A stretch of DNA of 64,000 bases from the NCBI RefSeq assembly GCF_009908265.2, contig NZ_JAAATX020000003.1:186001-250000 (forward strand). The letters are read 5' to 3'. A program made the position numbers and the translations under genes. This document shows, piece after piece, positions 42,612-52,472 of the stretch; within the stretch, counting starts at the first letter, position 1; every line of letters begins with the position of its first letter. The notes under the pieces are model-generated. The model was not told where the DNA came from. It saw only the letters and a program-made list of their open reading frames with translations, and made no database searches. This DNA comes from Paragemmobacter amnigenus. GTDB taxonomy: Bacteria > Pseudomonadota > Alphaproteobacteria > Rhodobacterales > Rhodobacteraceae.

Positions 42612-44677
42612 GTGAACTCGAAGAATACCACCAAAATTTAATGGCCGATATCCGACGCGAAGCGGATGCCAGTGGCGTGTTCCCAGTGGAGGCCTTCTTC
42701 GATAGGATGACTGAGCGTTTGACTGAGGCAGGCGAATTGGAAGTCGCAGATCGCGCCTACTTCCAAAGCGGCGAAGGTGGTCAGAAGTTGCGGATTGACG
42801 GTTATGCCGGAGACCCGCGAGACAGCGAAGGCGTGCTTGGACTTATCATCTGCGACTTCGCTGAAGGCGATACCGTCCAGACATTTGACAGTTCCAAACT
42901 GCCAAGCCTGCTTAATCCACTTATCCGTTTCTTCCGAAAAGCGAGGGATGAGCAGTTTCGGGACTCTCTGAATGAAGCAAATCCTGCCTTTCAGATTTCC
43001 GACATGATCATCGCGACTTGGTCGCAAATCACCAAGATCAAACTCATCTTGATTTCAAACCGCACGTTTGTCGGCAAAGGTGACGGCGTACCGTTGCAGG
43101 ATAGCGGCGGAGTGCCCGTCAGCTATTCTGTCTGGGACTTGGCACGTTTTGAGCGGTTCGATCGTTCAGGTCAAGCGAGAGAAGACATTGTCATTGATTT
43201 CGCACGCGATTTCGGGGCTCCCCTTCCCGCGCTTAAAGCGTCCCAGACCGAAGCGGCGCTCGAAAGTTACCTCCTGATTGTGCCTGGAGAGCAACTGGCA
43301 GCGATCTACGATAAATGGGGTGCTCGCCTTCTCGAAGCCAACGTCCGGTCGTTCCTGCAAGCGCGGGCAAAGACAAACAAAGGTATTCAGACCACGATTA
43401 AGGATGCGCCCGAGCTCTTCTTCCCTTATAATAATGGGCTGTCTGCCACTGCCGATGCCGTTAGCTGCATAAGGACAGAAGAAGGGCTGGCTGTCGCGTC
43501 GATCAGCAACCTTCAAATAGTTAACGGTGCCCAAACAACCGGATCCATCCATGCTGCTTTGAAGTCCGCGAAAGAGCAGCTACCGCAAGTTTTTGTTCAG
43601 ATGAAACTGACAGTCGTCCCTTCGGACAGGTCAGAGGAGATTGTGCCAAGAATCTCGGAATTCGCTAACACTCAGAACAAGGTAAACGCTGCAGACTTTT
43701 TCTCGAACCATCCATTCCATATTCGTATGGAGCAGTTCTCGCGGGACGTGATTTTCACTGCGCGAGAAGGAGAGCGTCACGACACCAAGTGGTTTTACGA
43801 AAGATCCCGCGGGCAGTTCATAAATGCTCGCGCCCGACTAACTTCAGCCCAACAGAAAAAATTCGACATTGAGTTCCCAAAATCACAGTTCTTTAGCAAA
43901 ACCGATCTCGCGAAATTCGAGTTCTCCGCTACGGGCCAGCCGCACATCGTTTCCCGCGGTGCCCAGAAAAACTTTGCCGCATTCGCAAAGGATATTGGCG
44001 AAGCATGGTCAAAGGGCGACGCCTCGTATGATGAAATTTGGTTCAAACGGCTGATCTCGAAGGCAATCATTTTCCGCTGGCTTGAAACCGAGGTGCCCAA
44101 GCAAAACTGGTATGAAGGCGGCTATCGTGCGAACATAGTCACCTATGCGATGGCGAAGGTATTTCATGACGCCAACGGCGAAAAGCAGGTCCTCGACCTC
44201 GATGCTATCTGGCGGAAGCAATCTGTCCCTGAACCCCTTCAACGTGCGCTGCTGCGAGCCGCTGCGGAAGCGCACGATGTGATCGTGCACCCACCGGCGG
44301 GTATCAGAAACATGTCGGAATGGGCCAAGCAGCAAGCATGCTGGAACGGCATGAAGGGGCGGAAGCTGACCTATGACGCTGATTTCGAGACTTGCCTAAC
44401 CTTGGTTGAAATCGCCAAGACAGCGAAGCGCGACGAAAAGGCTAAGAAAGCCATGACTGACGGCATCAACGCGCAGTCCGAAGCTGTGAACTTAGGCGCT
44501 GATTTTTGGAGGGATGTCTTAGCGTGGGGTCGCGATCGAAAACGTCTCACGCCAAAGGATATGCAGATTTTAGAAGTATGCGCGTCTATTCCCCGCCGAA
44601 TTCCAACCGATCAGCAATCTCGCTATGCCCTTGAAGTGCTCGGGCGCATGAAAGATCAAGGTTATGGCGACGCTTGA
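42608..44677 (+). CDS. AIPR-family abortive-infection protein
   Basis: 689 aa. The central AIPR region reads LEANVRSFLQARAKTNKGIQ, then ELFFPYNNGLSATAD and LQIVNGAQTTGSIHAAL (about 265-325), the family hallmark also found in phage-resistance plasmid proteins. Before it, KLRIDGYAGDPRDSEGVLGL with IICDF (about 60-85) may be a degenerate PD-(D/E)XK-like strand set. Last gene of the five-gene operon. Base use is somewhat AT-richer than the flanks, suggesting transfer. Its precise biochemical role is not known to me. Confidence 0.9.
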   Translation: MSELEEYHQNLMADIRREADASGVFPVEAFFDRMTERLTEAGELEVADRAYFQSGEGGQKLRIDGYAGDPRDSEGVLGLIICDFAEGDTVQTFDSSKLPSLLNPLIRFFRKARDEQFRDSLNEANPAFQISDMIIATWSQITKIKLILISNRTFVGKGDGVPLQDSGGVPVSYSVWDLARFERFDRSGQAREDIVIDFARDFGAPLPALKASQTEAALESYLLIVPGEQLAAIYDKWGARLLEANVRSFLQARAKTNKGIQTTIKDAPELFFPYNNGLSATADAVSCIRTEEGLAVASISNLQIVNGAQTTGSIHAALKSAKEQLPQVFVQMKLTVVPSDRSEEIVPRISEFANTQNKVNAADFFSNHPFHIRMEQFSRDVIFTAREGERHDTKWFYERSRGQFINARARLTSAQQKKFDIEFPKSQFFSKTDLAKFEFSATGQPHIVSRGAQKNFAAFAKDIGEAWSKGDASYDEIWFKRLISKAIIFRWLETEVPKQNWYEGGYRANIVTYAMAKVFHDANGEKQVLDLDAIWRKQSVPEPLQRALLRAAAEAHDVIVHPPAGIRNMSEWAKQQACWNGMKGRKLTYDADFETCLTLVEIAKTAKRDEKAKKAMTDGINAQSEAVNLGADFWRDVLAWGRDRKRLTPKDMQILEVCASIPRRIPTDQQSRYALEVLGRMKDQGYGDA

Positions 44678-44757
44678 GTACCACGCCTTTTCGAAGATCG
44701 TGGAGCGTTCGCAAGTGCCTCATGCCCCCGACTGAGCCAGCCAGAAAACCAGCCGAG

Positions 44758-47109
44758 TCAATTGCCCCGCCTGACATCACGGGCATCTTGGGCCGCAACG
44801 GCCTTCGCCCTGTCGAGAAGGCTCTTCGCCTGCCCCCGAAGCGTAGGCTTCCGCGCCAGAACGTTTTCGACACGCCGCCTCGCCCGTGCCGTCGCCATGT
44901 CCGGCACATTCAACCGACCCAGCGCCAGCAAGAGTTCCGGCAGGTCAGTCACGTCCTTCGGCACGATGAGATCTTCCGCGCATTCCACGGCAAAAATGGC
45001 GTCATCCACGGCCCGCCCGTAAAGCAAGGTCGCCAGATCAGGGCCAATGCCAACCCGCGCCGCGTCGAATGCCAAGGCCCGGTGGAAAAGGGCATCAGTC
45101 CTACGGTCCAATGCCTCCCGCATCGCCGCAGACAGCCCTTGCGCCTCCTGCATGACCTCTGCATGCCACTCGCGAAACAAGAGCTTCTCTGCGGCTGTCT
45201 TCGCCTTCCCTGTCAGCAACAAGGCAACCACCCCCAAGACTGGCGCGGCAATCACAGCTCCCGCAGGACCAATAGCCAGCAGTCCGATGAAGCCGCCGGC
45301 AACCTTGCCGCCCGCCGCCAGCGCGCCGCGCACGGAAAGTTCGATAACCAGCCACTCCGGCAAACTCTCGACCGGGATCTCGCCCTTCCAGACCCGATAA
45401 GCGCCTTTGCCCGCCCCGACCAACACCGCGAAAAGAGGTACGTCAGCATCTGCGAGGCCCTCCGCCCTCTGCAAACTCCGATTGAGAATCTCCTTCACCG
45501 AAGAAAGATCAAAGCCGTCAAACGTGCTGACGAGGTCGCGGAATTCCGGCTTCAGACTCTCTACCTGCTCTGCCAGATCGCTGTTCGCAACGACCGGGAT
45601 ATCCGGATATTTGTCGAAGTGATCTGCCAGCAAACCACTCTCGACCCCACACTTCACCTGAACCGGGCTCCCGTCGATCAACAGGTCGTAGCCGGGCATG
45701 TTGCTGGTCGCGGGGATTTCGACCGAACAACCCGCTTCTATGTAATGCGCCGCAACGATCTGCTCCGCCGTATAGCCGCGCAAGTTCGTCCGCGCGCCTT
45801 CGGACAGGAAAGCACCGATACTGCCCGCGAAGTCGACCGGGTTTTCGATATCCATCGACCGCGAAAAATCCGCCGCCGCCAGAACCTTCGGGTCGATCTC
45901 CGCCGCGTGATAGATCAGGTCGGCAAGCGTCACAGCTCCTACCAAAGGCACCTCCCAATCCCCACTGCTGCGCGCGAGCGCCAAAGGCTCAGTCCACCGC
46001 GAAGACTCCGGCCGAACCGCCGGTGGCAGCCCCCTGAGCAATCGCGAATTCAGACGTGCAACCTTTCTTCGGACTGCCAAGGCATCCTTTTTCGGCAGAT
46101 GTCCAAGATCATCGGGGCCCATATTGGCCAGCCGACGGAACGCGGAAACCAGCGCAGTAGTCCCCTCTGACTCCCGCCCCATCCCCGCAAGGGCGAGGAT
46201 TGCCGCAACCTGTGCCGCTGCAATCCGCCGCACACCTTCGCCCTGCTTCGCGACCCCCCAATACCCCAGCGCTGCCAAACCGGCGATCAGGGTGAAGGGG
46301 TTCACCAGCACCGCGAGGAATGACACGGCCACAGGCCCACTCACAAAGGGAATGAAGGCCGACGCCTGCGCTGCAAGGATGTAAGGCGCAAATCCCGCCC
46401 CCTGCACCAGCGCTGCGAAAGCGGCCCACGCCCCGCCTACCACTGCCACATTGCCAGCAACGGCCTTCCCGGCAGCCACAGCCTTCGCCACTTCGGGATC
46501 AAGACGCCCGCTCCTTTCCGCAGCGTTCAACCCCTCCATGAGGCGAAACGCTTCCTCCGCAACGACATCGGGAAAAGACAGGACAGGCTTCGCCTCGAAG
46601 AACTGACGCGGGTCCTTCACCAGCCCCCCGAACAGCCTTCCCGCCTTCTCCAATGCAGATATTCCATCTGCAGTAGCGGCCGCCCTCTTTGCATGAATCA
46701 TCGGCGACAACACATCCGCCGCGCGGACCGCAATCGCAGCGGAAGCCTCAGTCACCTTGCGCGTCGACAGCGGAAGGACTGACGGCACATCGAGCGCCGT
46801 AACCAGCGCCAGCCAAAGCCTGTGCCGAAGAACATCCTCGGACATACCCTCCGCAGACAGCGCCTCGGCCCGGCGATTGAGCCGCTCGGACAAGCCTGAC
46901 ACCTGCCGGCCAAGCTTCTCTTGGACGACATCCACTGCACCGCGGGCAAGCTCGATTGAACCGAGCGTCTCAAGCAGTGCCAGAAGACCGCATAACCCGT
47001 GACGGTCGACCAAGCCGAGGCCGGCTATTATGGCGTCAGGACGTGGGGGGGTGCTCAGGGACGGGGCTGCGGAATCTTGCAAGGATGAAGGCACTTTCAA
47101 TAAAGTCAT
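44758..47109 (-). CDS. Membrane-spanning protein with PD-(D/E)XK-like motif, 783 aa
   Basis: No named family recognised. Helical N-terminus (1-200); hydrophobic segments about 217-240, 243-265 and 266-286 (AVSFLAVLVNPFTLIAGLAA); a nuclease-like block 445-487; then a second hydrophobic pair about 603-634 (GGFIGLLAIGPAGAVIAAPV), then a helical tail. The block reads GYTAEQIVAAHYIEAGCSVE, then GYDLLIDGSPVQVKCG: E449, D475 and Q484-V-K486, a PD-(D/E)XK variant with Gln, as in Mrr-like restriction enzymes. A weak Shine-Dalgarno precedes the ATG. It is convergent with the AIPR gene and lies behind the big helicase. Confidence 0.75.
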   Translation of the reverse strand: MTLLKVPSSLQDSAAPSLSTPPRPDAIIAGLGLVDRHGLCGLLALLETLGSIELARGAVDVVQEKLGRQVSGLSERLNRRAEALSAEGMSEDVLRHRLWLALVTALDVPSVLPLSTRKVTEASAAIAVRAADVLSPMIHAKRAAATADGISALEKAGRLFGGLVKDPRQFFEAKPVLSFPDVVAEEAFRLMEGLNAAERSGRLDPEVAKAVAAGKAVAGNVAVVGGAWAAFAALVQGAGFAPYILAAQASAFIPFVSGPVAVSFLAVLVNPFTLIAGLAALGYWGVAKQGEGVRRIAAAQVAAILALAGMGRESEGTTALVSAFRRLANMGPDDLGHLPKKDALAVRRKVARLNSRLLRGLPPAVRPESSRWTEPLALARSSGDWEVPLVGAVTLADLIYHAAEIDPKVLAAADFSRSMDIENPVDFAGSIGAFLSEGARTNLRGYTAEQIVAAHYIEAGCSVEIPATSNMPGYDLLIDGSPVQVKCGVESGLLADHFDKYPDIPVVANSDLAEQVESLKPEFRDLVSTFDGFDLSSVKEILNRSLQRAEGLADADVPLFAVLVGAGKGAYRVWKGEIPVESLPEWLVIELSVRGALAAGGKVAGGFIGLLAIGPAGAVIAAPVLGVVALLLTGKAKTAAEKLLFREWHAEVMQEAQGLSAAMREALDRRTDALFHRALAFDAARVGIGPDLATLLYGRAVDDAIFAVECAEDLIVPKDVTDLPELLLALGRLNVPDMATARARRRVENVLARKPTLRGQAKSLLDRAKAVAAQDARDVRRGN

Positions 47110-47201
47110 TTCGATACTTTACGGCCATCAAAAGGCCTGCGAAACCCCTCTCAGTACTGCACTTCAATATCTGCATTAATGAGAAGATTGGCCAAATCCT
47201 C

Positions 47202-47229
47202 GGAGGGGCGGGCAGACGCCCCGCCCCCT
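47202..47229. terminator. GC-rich imperfect stem-loop after the helicase gene
   Basis: GAGGGGCGGG pairs with CCCCGCCCCCTC allowing one bulge. It lies in the 177-base gap between the big helicase stop and the membrane-protein start, both minus strand. No U-tract. Confidence 0.35.
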
Positions 47230-47286
47230 CAAAACTACACAATTGATTTCCATTGCAGCTCTAGCTTTCGCAGAATGACCAACCCA

Positions 47287-50200
47287 TTACGCAAGTTCCA
47301 GTGCGTTTTGGATCACCTCTGACAGATCGCTCCCTACCCGCTGGAAACCCAGCAGTCGTGCCACGGCCCGCACCAGCTCTTCCGCCTCCATGTCGCCGCT
47401 CTCGGCCCGGATCATCTCGGCGGCAGCAGCAATCTCCATCGGCGGCAGGTAGATCGCTTTCAAGAGCGTACCGGTCTCAGATGCGCGGTTGCGAACAGGG
47501 ACTTTCTCCAACTGTGCTGCCGTCAGGAGGAACTGGCCCTGCTTCCGCAGATCGGAGTTCTGGCGCAGAGCACCCTTAATTGCTCGCAAGGTAGCCTCAA
47601 GAATACGGCTCCCCGCCCGGGCAAGACCAAAAGCCGAAGTCACGCGGCGCGCAATCTCTTCCTCATGAATCGGCCCCTCTAGCTCGACGATGCGCGCCAC
47701 AAGGTTCGCCAATTCGCTGACGGCCACTTCATGCGGCTGAAGCGTGCTGCGCACGGTAACGTTCGCACGTTGGTAGTCAGGCGCTGTCAGGGCAAGGTGG
47801 GTCAAATCCAAGGAATCCGTCTCGACGGCTTCGGTCGGCTCAGGCAGAGCCGCTATCCCGGCATGGTTCGTGCCCCTGACGCGAATTCCGTGCTCCATCG
47901 TCGCATGGGCCTTCTCGAGCGCATCACGCAGTCGCGCGATCTCCCGCTCCCTATGGTGGAACCAATCCGTGCTCCAAATACGGTGAAACCGCCAACCGAG
48001 GTTTTCAAGGATGTCTTGGCGCAACCTGTCCCGTTCCCGCGCCCAGAGAGCAGAATGGTAGGCAGCCCCATCACATTCGACAGCAACGAGGTATTGCCCG
48101 GGCCGATCCGGATGGCGAACCCCTATGTCGATACGGAACCCAGCAGATCCGACCTGCGTATCTGCCAGATAGCCAAGCGAACGGATGACCGCGGCAACAT
48201 CTTCTTCAAAGGGGCTGTCCGCCTCCAACCCGGTCTGCGTGCGGACATCCATGACCCCGGTCTTGGCGAAGTCGAGGAAACGCTTAAGCACACGCGGCCC
48301 ATCGCGGCTGACCCGACTTGGGTCAATGTCGCCCGGATCGAATGAGGCGAAGACCTCGCAACGCACCCTTGCGCGTGAGAACAGGACATTCAGGCGGCGC
48401 TCTCCGCCTTCGCCGTTGATCGGCCCGAAGCTCATCGCTGCCAACCGTCCATTCGCCTCGGTCGGCCCGTACCCTACTGAAATAAGGATGACGTCCCTCT
48501 CGTCCCCTTGGACATTCTCGATGTTCTTGACGAAAACATCCTCCGCCTTGCCCTCACGCAGGAATGCGTCAAGAACCGGATCGCGCCGACGCTGCAGTTC
48601 CAGCACCTCGGTCAGCATCTCTGCCTGCACTTTCGAGAAAGAAACGACGCCAAGCGACAGGTCCGGCCATTTGCGGGCATGCTCCGCCATCGCCTTGACC
48701 ACAGCCTCGGCCTCAATCCGGTTGGTGCCTTGCCGTCCCGTCCCGCTGCCACCGCGCGCATAGACGCCGGGAACGCGCCGGAATTTCAGCCCGTAATCGG
48801 GGTCAAGTTGCAAAGGCGACGGCGGCAGGACCAGACCATCCCCATAGAATTCCGCGTTCGATACCTGGATCAGGGACGGGTCGCGCGACCTGTAATGCCA
48901 TTCCAGCATAAGCGGCCGCAGCCCCCGCGCTTCGCAGAGAGATAGGATGCTCTCCATGTCAGCGGCTGTTGCCCCGACGGGTGCCTCTTCGTCCTCTTCG
49001 TCGTTGTTGTCCTGATCGTCCACCAGCCTGTCGAAGAACGACGTCGGTGGCAGCTGCTTCTGGTCGCCGACGACCACGATTTGCCGCGCCCGCGCAATCA
49101 CTCCCAGCGCGTCTTCGGGTCGGATCTGCGACGCCTCGTCGATCACCAGAAGGTCGAAGGTTATGCTGCCTGCCGGAAGGAACTGTGCCACCGAAATGGG
49201 ACTCATCAGCATCACGGGCTTGATCCGCTGCACCATGCTGCCTGCGTTCCGCATGACCCAGCGGATCGGCTTGTGGCCGCGCTTGCGCGCGATCTCGCCC
49301 CGGATCACACCCATTTCACCCACTACGCCTTTGGGGATTTGGTCGAAGTGCCGCGACAGGATCAGCGTCTTTGTCGCTTCGATCCGATCCTTTTCAAGCT
49401 TTCGGAACAGGTGCACCAGATCGTGCCGATCAAGTTGTGGCAGACGGTTCAGCTCCGGGCGCGCCGCACGCGCGGCATTCCATCGGGCTTCGGCACAGGC
49501 GTAGAGATACTCCTCAACAGCTCGCTCCTTGTCGATACGGCCATCGATGACACCGTCGACAACCGCAGCCGCCCCACGCTCTATGGCCGTCCGAATGGCA
49601 GCGGCCAGTTGCGACCATTCGCTGTAGCGCGCCGTATTCGCAGCCATGTCGGCGAACATCGCGCGCAGCTCCATCAGGCGCGCCTGTGAAAGGTCAGAGG
49701 GAAGCTGCGCCTGCGCAAGATCCAATCCCAACCGATCGATCGGGGCGGACACGGCACCCCGACACGCTTCGATCTGGTCCGCAAGCATCCCCGCCACAGC
49801 CTTTGGATCAGAGTAAGCCTTCAGTGCCGTTGCAAGCTCCTCCGCATTGCGGAATGCCCCTGTCCTTTGCTGATCCGCCAACCAGCGCGCAACGTCCTTG
49901 AGGGCAGAAAACGGCGTCCTTTCCCCTCGCCATTCCACACCCAGCGTTGCCTGCAACCAAACCTCTTCCTCGGCCAACTTCTTGCGTTTCAGTTGAACGG
50001 AAATGAGTTCATCGATCAATGAGAGCCGCTCGACAGGCGATTTCGGCAATGGACCGCTAAGTAGTCCCGCAAGGTCTGCGGACGCGCGGCGATAGGGCCC
50101 AAAGAGCCGAGCAAAGAAAGAGCCTTGGCCCCTCACGATCGCAGCACGCACGCCGTCGGCGCTCGATGACCATGCCACCTCTGTAAACCGGCCAGAGGCA

Positions 50201-51981
50201 TCCTGCCGAGCGGACGCCCATTCCTCACCAGTACCCAACGCTTCCGCAAGGCGGGGCTGACCGGCAACAGAGAAGAGCAGGCCGGCCCACACTCCCGTAT
50301 TTTCGGGCGCATCAGAAAGTCTCGCAAGTCCTCCGACCATCGCCTGAAGATCGGCAAAGGTCTCTGGAACATGCCGCCGAAGGTTCTCCGCCACCGTAGC
50401 GCCAGCTTCGATGAGACGGTCAATTGCGGATATCGCGGCGGCGAGTTCCGCTTCGAGACGCGCCAGATCGGTCGGTTGCAGGTCCAGATGGGTCACACCA
50501 CGGAAGGGATGTCGCTCCGTTTCACCGGCACGACCCAGCGCCGCGACAAACGCAGAAATTGCGCTTGCCGCTTCTGATCTGTCAGCCCGGGCGATGCGTT
50601 CTAGGCCGGTAAGCGAAATACACGGCGGCGGGGCATTCTTCCCGATATAGCCGATGATCTCCGACAAGGCCCGGAACGGAGTGTCACCCGTCGGCGGGAC
50701 AGGCGAATGCAATAGATCGGAAATGCGGTTGAGCTCGTCCCTCGTCTGGCGCAGGACCGAAGGGTCCGAAGTACCGGGAAGTGCCTTGGCACTGGCTGAC
50801 AACGTCCGACCCAGTTCTTGGGACAGCGCCTTCTTGTTCGCCGAACGCGAGTGCAGCTCAAGGCAGATATCCTGCAGGCCGGAACGGACCAACCGGTCAT
50901 GCACAACGGAAAGCGCGGCCATCTTCTCTGCAACGAACAGGACCGACTTTCCGTCATGCGCCGCCGCTGCGATGATATTCGTAATGGTCTGCGACTTGCC
51001 CGTGCCTGGCGGGCCCTGCACGACAAGGCTCGCTCCCTTTCGCACCTCTTCGATGACCTTGGTCTGCGAGGCGTCGGCATCAATCACCTGAATGATCTGC
51101 GCAGGATCGAGCTTGTCGTCCAACCGGTCATCTGCGCGGAAAAGAGGCTCGTCCTCCTCGAACCCATCAGAGAGCAGCCCCTTCAGCAGACCGCTGTTCT
51201 CCAATGCCCCGTTCGGCCAGTTCGCCGGATCAAGGTCACGATGCATGAGCAGCTTCGAAAACGAGAAGAAGCCAAGCTGCATGCCATCCGCATCGATCGA
51301 CCATCCGGGTCGGGCCGAGACAGCCGCAGTGACAGCGTCAAAATAAGCTCCGGGGGTCCAAGCTTCGGTTTCGTCGATCTCCGGCAGGACGATACCAAAA
51401 TCCTGGCGCAACCGCTCCTGCAAGGGCAGGTTGGTCGTGATGTCGTCATCGCGACAGGAAATATCATAGCTAGACGTGCGTTCGTTGCGGTGGAGTTGGA
51501 CCGGCACCAGAACCAGCGGGGCCTCGCGCACCACTTCCGAAGAAGCCGCTTCCCGCCAACGTAGGAAACCTACGGCGAGGTACAGAATGTTGACGCCCTG
51601 CTCTTCTTCGGCAGTCTTGGCATCCATTGCCAACTTCAACAGCCGACGCGCCTGTGCCTCTGGGCCGAGCGGGGTTTCAAGGAAAAGATCCGCGTGCCGC
51701 TCGCTATCACCCCCGTCGGGTGCGGGCAACGCGAGCAGCAGGTCGGCCGTCTCGCCCTTATCCTTCCCGGTCGCCTTGAAGCGCATTCGCCTCGATTGGA
51801 CCCGCAAGAGCCGGAAGACATCATCCGCCCGCTCATTGATGATGTTCAGACAATTCGCCCGCGCATTGGCACGATTGACGTGGATGAGGCGATTTCGCGT
51901 CCCGGTTTCCAAAAGTTTGCGGCGGGCCGCTTCAAGAACGCGGTCGATCTGCTTGCTATTTCTTTCAATCATCTCAAACAC
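47287..51981 (-). CDS. DUF4011-type SF1 helicase with Vsr-like nuclease domain, 1564 aa
   Basis: N-terminal block (about 1-120: KLLETGTRNRLIHVNR) matches DUF4011. SF1 Walker A VVQGPPGTGKSQTI lies near residue 325, Walker B LVIDEASQIRPEDALG near 950, and VQGDERDVILISVGYG near 1170 is helicase motif V. A Vsr/MTES_1575-type endonuclease follows (about 1257-1337: PFEEDVAAVIRSLGY, FRIDIGVRHPD with Asp, AVECDGAAYHSA with Glu and His). The C-terminal region fits DUF3320. These giant single-gene proteins are found in defence islands and likely unwind and nick foreign DNA. Confidence 0.9.
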   Translation of the reverse strand: MFEMIERNSKQIDRVLEAARRKLLETGTRNRLIHVNRANARANCLNIINERADDVFRLLRVQSRRMRFKATGKDKGETADLLLALPAPDGGDSERHADLFLETPLGPEAQARRLLKLAMDAKTAEEEQGVNILYLAVGFLRWREAASSEVVREAPLVLVPVQLHRNERTSSYDISCRDDDITTNLPLQERLRQDFGIVLPEIDETEAWTPGAYFDAVTAAVSARPGWSIDADGMQLGFFSFSKLLMHRDLDPANWPNGALENSGLLKGLLSDGFEEDEPLFRADDRLDDKLDPAQIIQVIDADASQTKVIEEVRKGASLVVQGPPGTGKSQTITNIIAAAAHDGKSVLFVAEKMAALSVVHDRLVRSGLQDICLELHSRSANKKALSQELGRTLSASAKALPGTSDPSVLRQTRDELNRISDLLHSPVPPTGDTPFRALSEIIGYIGKNAPPPCISLTGLERIARADRSEAASAISAFVAALGRAGETERHPFRGVTHLDLQPTDLARLEAELAAAISAIDRLIEAGATVAENLRRHVPETFADLQAMVGGLARLSDAPENTGVWAGLLFSVAGQPRLAEALGTGEEWASARQDASGRFTEVAWSSSADGVRAAIVRGQGSFFARLFGPYRRASADLAGLLSGPLPKSPVERLSLIDELISVQLKRKKLAEEEVWLQATLGVEWRGERTPFSALKDVARWLADQQRTGAFRNAEELATALKAYSDPKAVAGMLADQIEACRGAVSAPIDRLGLDLAQAQLPSDLSQARLMELRAMFADMAANTARYSEWSQLAAAIRTAIERGAAAVVDGVIDGRIDKERAVEEYLYACAEARWNAARAARPELNRLPQLDRHDLVHLFRKLEKDRIEATKTLILSRHFDQIPKGVVGEMGVIRGEIARKRGHKPIRWVMRNAGSMVQRIKPVMLMSPISVAQFLPAGSITFDLLVIDEASQIRPEDALGVIARARQIVVVGDQKQLPPTSFFDRLVDDQDNNDEEDEEAPVGATAADMESILSLCEARGLRPLMLEWHYRSRDPSLIQVSNAEFYGDGLVLPPSPLQLDPDYGLKFRRVPGVYARGGSGTGRQGTNRIEAEAVVKAMAEHARKWPDLSLGVVSFSKVQAEMLTEVLELQRRRDPVLDAFLREGKAEDVFVKNIENVQGDERDVILISVGYGPTEANGRLAAMSFGPINGEGGERRLNVLFSRARVRCEVFASFDPGDIDPSRVSRDGPRVLKRFLDFAKTGVMDVRTQTGLEADSPFEEDVAAVIRSLGYLADTQVGSAGFRIDIGVRHPDRPGQYLVAVECDGAAYHSALWARERDRLRQDILENLGWRFHRIWSTDWFHHREREIARLRDALEKAHATMEHGIRVRGTNHAGIAALPEPTEAVETDSLDLTHLALTAPDYQRANVTVRSTLQPHEVAVSELANLVARIVELEGPIHEEEIARRVTSAFGLARAGSRILEATLRAIKGALRQNSDLRKQGQFLLTAAQLEKVPVRNRASETGTLLKAIYLPPMEIAAAAEMIRAESGDMEAEELVRAVARLLGFQRVGSDLSEVIQNALELA

Positions 51982-52396
51982 CTGAATTCGGTCGAGAAAA
52001 GATCACAAGCAGGGATTGTGTCAAGACGGGCTCGGTTAAACCTTACCCCTCACTGAGGGGCCGCCGTTCAGATGCGGCAATTCGACTGCGTCAGCGTGGC
52101 ATTCACATCCGGTTCGGCCGGGTGCTCGATACCCTCAATTGCTGTTCCGCCACGACTTGCTGAATGCGAATGACCCAAAGTTCGTCCGCTTCCAACGCGT
52201 CCGAAAATGACCTCGCCAAGCTCGATTCTTTTCCCGCTCCACCGCTCCCCAAAACCCGCACAACACTCTTCCCCCGCGCCCTCCCGTCATGCATTCTCCC
52301 GCATAAATGAAGTCCAATTGAAGTCCAGAACCCCAAACCGCAGGAGAACCGCGCCAGGCCAGGCAGAGCAACTATCTGATTTTATTGGGATTTAAG
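51982..52396. other. Intergenic region between helicase gene and tRNA-Phe
   Basis: About 415 bases with no convincing gene. A 15-bp perfect dyad (CCCCTCA-C-TGAGGGG, 52046-52060) is present. Being at the 3' side of tRNA-Phe, it should contain the island/chromosome junction if the island integrated there. Confidence 0.5.
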
Positions 52397-52472
52397 TGGT
52401 GCCCAGAGCCGGAATCGAACCAGCGACACGCGGATTTTCAATCCGCTGCTCTACCAACTGAGCTATCTGGGC
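52397..52472 (-). tRNA. tRNA-Phe (anticodon GAA)
   Basis: 76 nt with encoded CCA. The acceptor stem GCCCAGA pairs with TCTGGGC, the D-arm contains AGCTCAGTTGGTAGAGC, the anticodon arm is CGGAT-TGAAAAT-CCG with GAA, and the T-loop is GGTTCGATTCC. The 3' end points toward the accessory region, the usual orientation for tRNA genes used as integration sites. Confidence 0.97.

Noticed and set aside
52103-52371. Minus-strand frames near tRNA-Phe that might be an integrase remnant
   Set aside because: No recombinase motif could be found in either frame.
51982-52472. Direct repeat of the tRNA-Phe 3' end inside the window as second attachment site
   Set aside because: I did not find a second copy by eye; it may lie left of the window, so only the idea is kept as a check.
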